In this document: one piece after another, positions 7,296 through 10,625 of the stretch
How positions within the stretch are numbered: the stretch's first letter is position 1
How the letters are laid out: each line of letters opens with the position of its first letter
Notes under the pieces: model-generated
What the model saw: only the letters and a program-made list of their open reading frames with translations
Database searches by the model: none
Told to the model about the DNA's origin: nothing
Origin: Deltaproteobacteria bacterium
Lineage (GTDB): Bacteria > Desulfobacterota > UBA8473
Assembly (NCBI GenBank): GCA_030623035.1
Contig: JAUXFK010000088.1
Coordinates: forward strand, 1 to 10,625
DNA length: 10,625 nucleotides
Reading direction: 5' to 3'
Translations under genes and position numbers: made by a program

Positions 7296-7324
7296 TTGAC
7301 ACTTTTTGATATTGCTGTTATAAA
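7296..7324 (+). promoter_or_regulatory. Near-consensus sigma-70 promoter for the crotonase gene
   Basis: TTGACA at 7296-7301 is followed by exactly 17 nt and then TATAAA at 7319-7324, a perfect -35 and a 5/6 -10 at optimal spacing. Transcription would start near 7331, leaving an untranslated leader of about 100 nt before the ATG at 7430. It is the only strong plus-strand promoter I found in the 900-bp non-coding stretch. Confidence 0.7.
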
Positions 7325-7429
7325 AAAGTATCATAGTTTGCAGGAAAGGGATATTTTAGGGAAAATGATTTAGTTAAAAGAGGCTTTTCTGTTTTTCAGG
7401 ATAAAGAAGAAAGGAAAGGAGATAACCCT

Positions 7430-8210
7430 ATGGAAGAAAAAGATTTTGGAAGTGTAAAGGTAGTTAGAAAAGAGAATTTTGCCAAGGTAATTTTAAACAG
7501 ACCGGAAAAGTTAAACGCACTGAGCCCGGAGTTAATAGAAGACTTTATAAAGGCTTGGTCAGACGTGGCAAATGATAAAGTCGTAAGAGCGATAATCATC
7601 ACAGGCGCTGGTCAGTCTTTTAGTGCGGGTGGGGATGTAGTAAAGGATATAAACCCCCTAAGAGATATGGGCGCTACAGAATTCCATGAGTATTTCAGTG
7701 TGGCAGAAATAATGTACAAAGGGATTATAGATTTAGAGAAACCTGTAATTGCTGCAATAAATGGATATGCAGTTGGAGCGGGTTTTGATTTGACTCTGGC
7801 ATGTGATATAAGAATCGCTGCACAAGATGCAAAGATGGGAGAATTCTTCGTGAGGATGGGTCTCACCCCGGAACTCGGAATATATATATTGCCCAGGTTG
7901 GTTGGGGTAGGATGGGCAAAGATGATCTGTCTTACAGGGGATGTAATAGATGCTGCCCAGGCGGAAAAGATTGGTATCGTTGAGAAGGTTGTGCCACCAG
8001 ATGAACTGATTTCTGCGACCGAGAAATTAGCAGGGAAACTTGCAAGAGGGCCAATTGCAATAGGAACCATTAAAAAGGCACTGAACGAATCGCTCAAGAT
8101 GACCCTCGAGTCATCAGTTGATTATATATCGAGATTACAGTATCAGTTATGCCATACTGAAGATCACAAAGAAGCAGTTACGGCATGGTTAGAAAAGAGA
8201 AAGCCGACAT

Positions 8211-8224
<14 letters not shown>
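7430..8224 (+). CDS. Enoyl-CoA hydratase/isomerase (crotonase) family protein
   Basis: A 264-residue crotonase-fold protein expected to bind acyl-CoA thioesters in the cytosol as a trimer or hexamer. Oxyanion-hole segments are clear: GAGQSFSAGGD (59-69) and NGYAVGAGFDLTLACD (111-126). The two catalytic glutamates of classical enoyl-CoA hydratase (Glu144 and Glu164 in the rat mitochondrial enzyme) align with Asp120 and Phe140 (GEFF, 137-140), so ordinary hydratase chemistry is doubtful; isomerase, hydrolase or another crotonase activity should be considered. The C-terminal trimerisation helices look complete. AAAGGAGA at 7415-7422 lies a suitable distance from the ATG, and a strong promoter lies further upstream. 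It is transcribed alone, towards hemL, and their 3' ends overlap by 14 nt. No other fatty-acid or aromatic degradation gene is nearby to specify the substrate. Confidence 0.9.
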
Positions 8225-9503
<1,279 letters not shown>

Positions 9504-9814
9504 GTCTCCTATAATGTGATGCCCTACTTTCTTTGATTCGGGCATTCTCAAGGACTTCTCTGATAAAGGGTAGGAGATAAATATCCTCTGTATCAAAAGA
9601 GGAAAGAGAATTTATAAGGATTTTTATTCGACCCTCTGTTGGTTCAGATGGTTCCATAAATATCTTGTAAGTTTTATGGACTTTACAAAGCCCCCCCTTC
9701 ACGAAAAGCTCCTCGTCTTTGAGCTTTTCATAGACTACTTCAACACCGAGCTTAAAAGCGAGATTCTCAAGATTTTCTAATACTTTTCTGGTATGCATTT
9801 TAATTAAAAAATCT

Positions 9815-10003
9815 GTAACAGTTTACCTTTTTTAAATTTTAGTTGCGAAGGTGGTGATCAAATTTTAATCTGTGCAACTGTTTGAGCAACTTAGTGAGCG
9901 TTAAGAAAGAACAGGGGGAAAGATGCGAGTTTTGCACGGGTTAAAATTTGATTGCCGTTGAAGCGTGGCGAGAGCTTTCTGTTTCATAAGGCTAAAATAG
10001 TAC
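9815..10003 (+). mobile_element. Palindromic non-autonomous element, copy 2
   Basis: A 189-bp relative of the element at 6749-7019, flanked by a perfect 8-bp direct repeat AAAAATCT at 9807-9814 and 10004-10011. It starts GTAACAGTTTACC and ends with the reverse complement of GTACTATTTTAGC. The core has arm B (9845-9914), a short GGGGAAAG remnant and then arm A reversed (9923-9964). Compared with copy 1 the central loop and the inner part of arm A are deleted, and the core is in the opposite orientation relative to the ends. It fills nearly the whole 213-nt gap between the ahb gene and the small gene; without it and one repeat the gap would be about 16 nt, typical of an operon. Confidence 0.8.
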
Positions 10004-10011
10004 AAAAATCT

Positions 10012-10479
10012 CTAGAAATACTCCATACTTGTTTTTTTAAACTCCTCTGTGCTAAATAGAAGTTTGAAATCTTTTATCCCGGTTTTCTCTGATATTTTTC
10101 TTGCAATTTCGATACAACCGTCTTTTGTTTTAGAATGGATCATCGCATAGAGATTGTACTTCCAATCTGGTAGTGTATGTCTTTCATAACAATGAGTTAC
10201 CTCTTTGAAGGATGCAATTATCTCACCTACCCGATTCACTTCTTTCTCCGGGACTATCCAGACAGACATGGCATTGGCATTGATACCTGCTATCCTGTGT
10301 CTAAGGGTAGCACCAAAGCGTCTTATGTAGCCGTTGTCTATTAACTCCTCGATTTTTTTTAAAATGTCTTCCTCTGGTATATTAAGCTTATTTGCAATAT
10401 CCAAAAAGGGCCGGGGGGTTATTGAGATATCCGTTTGAATCTCTTTTATTATCTTCTTATCAAGATCGGTTAGTGACAT
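10012..10479 (-). CDS. ahbB: Siroheme decarboxylase subunit, AhbB-like (Lrp/AsnC-related)
   Basis: One subunit of the enzyme that decarboxylates siroheme to 12,18-didecarboxysiroheme in the alternative heme pathway; the same family includes NirD/L/G/H of heme d1 synthesis. The 155 residues comprise an Lrp-type winged helix-turn-helix (about 4-55, ending GYIRRFGATLRHR) and an AsnC-like alpha/beta domain. Signatures are ANAMSVWIVPE (69-78), HCYER (96-100), WKYNLYAMIH (106-115) and the terminal KKTSMEYF (148-155). The C-terminal motif fits AhbB better than AhbA, but subunit assignment is from memory. These proteins are often mislabelled as Lrp regulators; a regulator remains a less likely alternative. 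The start lacks a ribosome binding site because a mobile-element end lies about 5 nt upstream. The expected partner subunit is not in the window and may lie beyond 10625. hemL downstream fits the pathway. Confidence 0.82.
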   Translation of the reverse strand: MSLTDLDKKIIKEIQTDISITPRPFLDIANKLNIPEEDILKKIEELIDNGYIRRFGATLRHRIAGINANAMSVWIVPEKEVNRVGEIIASFKEVTHCYERHTLPDWKYNLYAMIHSKTKDGCIEIARKISEKTGIKDFKLLFSTEEFKKTSMEYF

Positions 10480-10483
10480 ATTT

Positions 10484-10625
10484 TAATTATTTTAGCCTTA
10501 TGAAAAAGAAAGCACTCTCCAAGCTTCAACGGCAATCAAATTTTAACCCGTGCAGAACTCGCATCTAAGAGAGCATAAAGAAAGAACAGCATTCAGCTAT
10601 TAAATTCAGCCGATAAGCTTTGGAA
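10484..10625 (-). mobile_element. Palindromic non-autonomous element, copy 3 (cut by window end)
   Basis: This copy begins with a diverged right end in reverse orientation (ATTATTTTAGCCTTATGAAA, 10486-10505), matching the reversed end of copy 2. Arm A follows at 10523-10589 (GCTTCAACGGCAATCAAA onward, ending AAAGAACAG), then a loop that resembles the loop of copy 1, both containing ATTCAG. Arm B and the left end should lie outside the window. If duplications are 8 bp, the inner target repeat would be ACATATTT at 10476-10483, overlapping the start codon of the ahb gene. Confidence 0.65.

Noticed and set aside
7612..8097. 161-codon open frame on the minus strand opposite the crotonase gene
   Set aside because: It lies wholly antisense to a gene with clear family motifs, its translation has no recognisable domain, and it has no ribosome binding site.
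9504..9596. 31-residue N-terminal extension of hemL
   Set aside because: HemL proteins start near MVNTKKSEEL as chosen; the extension lies entirely within the small upstream gene and looks unlike any HemL sequence.
10012..10479. Lrp/AsnC transcription regulator
   Set aside because: The fold is Lrp-like, but the HCYER, WKYNLYAMIH and KKTSMEYF segments are those of siroheme decarboxylase subunits, and the hemL context agrees.

Overview
The window carries two minus-strand operons and one plus-strand gene, in moderately AT-rich DNA with dense operon packing and good GGAGG-type ribosome binding sites. Type IV pilus retraction ATPases point to a Gram-negative-type bacterium. A siroheme decarboxylase (Ahb) subunit near hemL points to an anaerobe that makes heme, or heme d1-like tetrapyrroles, by the siroheme route. 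Desulfobacterota or a neighbouring uncultured phylum would fit, but no marker here fixes the taxonomy.

Layout. Positions 1-466 hold no gene; they contain CACAGAG-type degenerate repeats and two hairpins. Positions 467-6506 (minus) read as one operon: a HAD-IIB phosphatase of the mannosyl-3-phosphoglycerate phosphatase family, enolase (eno), 16S rRNA methyltransferase rsmI, pilT, a second PilT/PilU-like ATPase, and a zinc-ribbon protein with a degenerate receiver domain. Gaps are 17-44 nt, with one 14-nt overlap. Positions 6507-7429 are non-coding: a cluster of palindromes upstream of the operon, a 271-bp mobile element, and a near-consensus sigma-70 promoter for the next gene. Positions 7430-8224 (plus) encode a crotonase-superfamily protein whose 3' end overlaps that of hemL by 14 nt. 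Positions 8211-10479 (minus) hold an AhbB-like siroheme decarboxylase subunit, a small conserved-looking protein and hemL, which makes 5-aminolevulinate. Precursor supply and a late alternative-heme step therefore sit together.

The most notable structure is a family of non-autonomous palindromic elements. Copy 1 is at 6749-7019, copy 2 at 9815-10003 and copy 3 from about 10484 past the window end. They share terminal sequences, two complete copies are bounded by 8-bp direct repeats (one perfect, one 7/8), and termini starting GTAA plus 8-bp duplications recall the IS66 family. The inner palindromic core of copy 1 is inverted relative to its ends compared with copies 2 and 3. Copies 2 and 3 lie in opposite orientations and bracket the ahb gene tightly, one ending next to its stop codon and the other next to its start codon.
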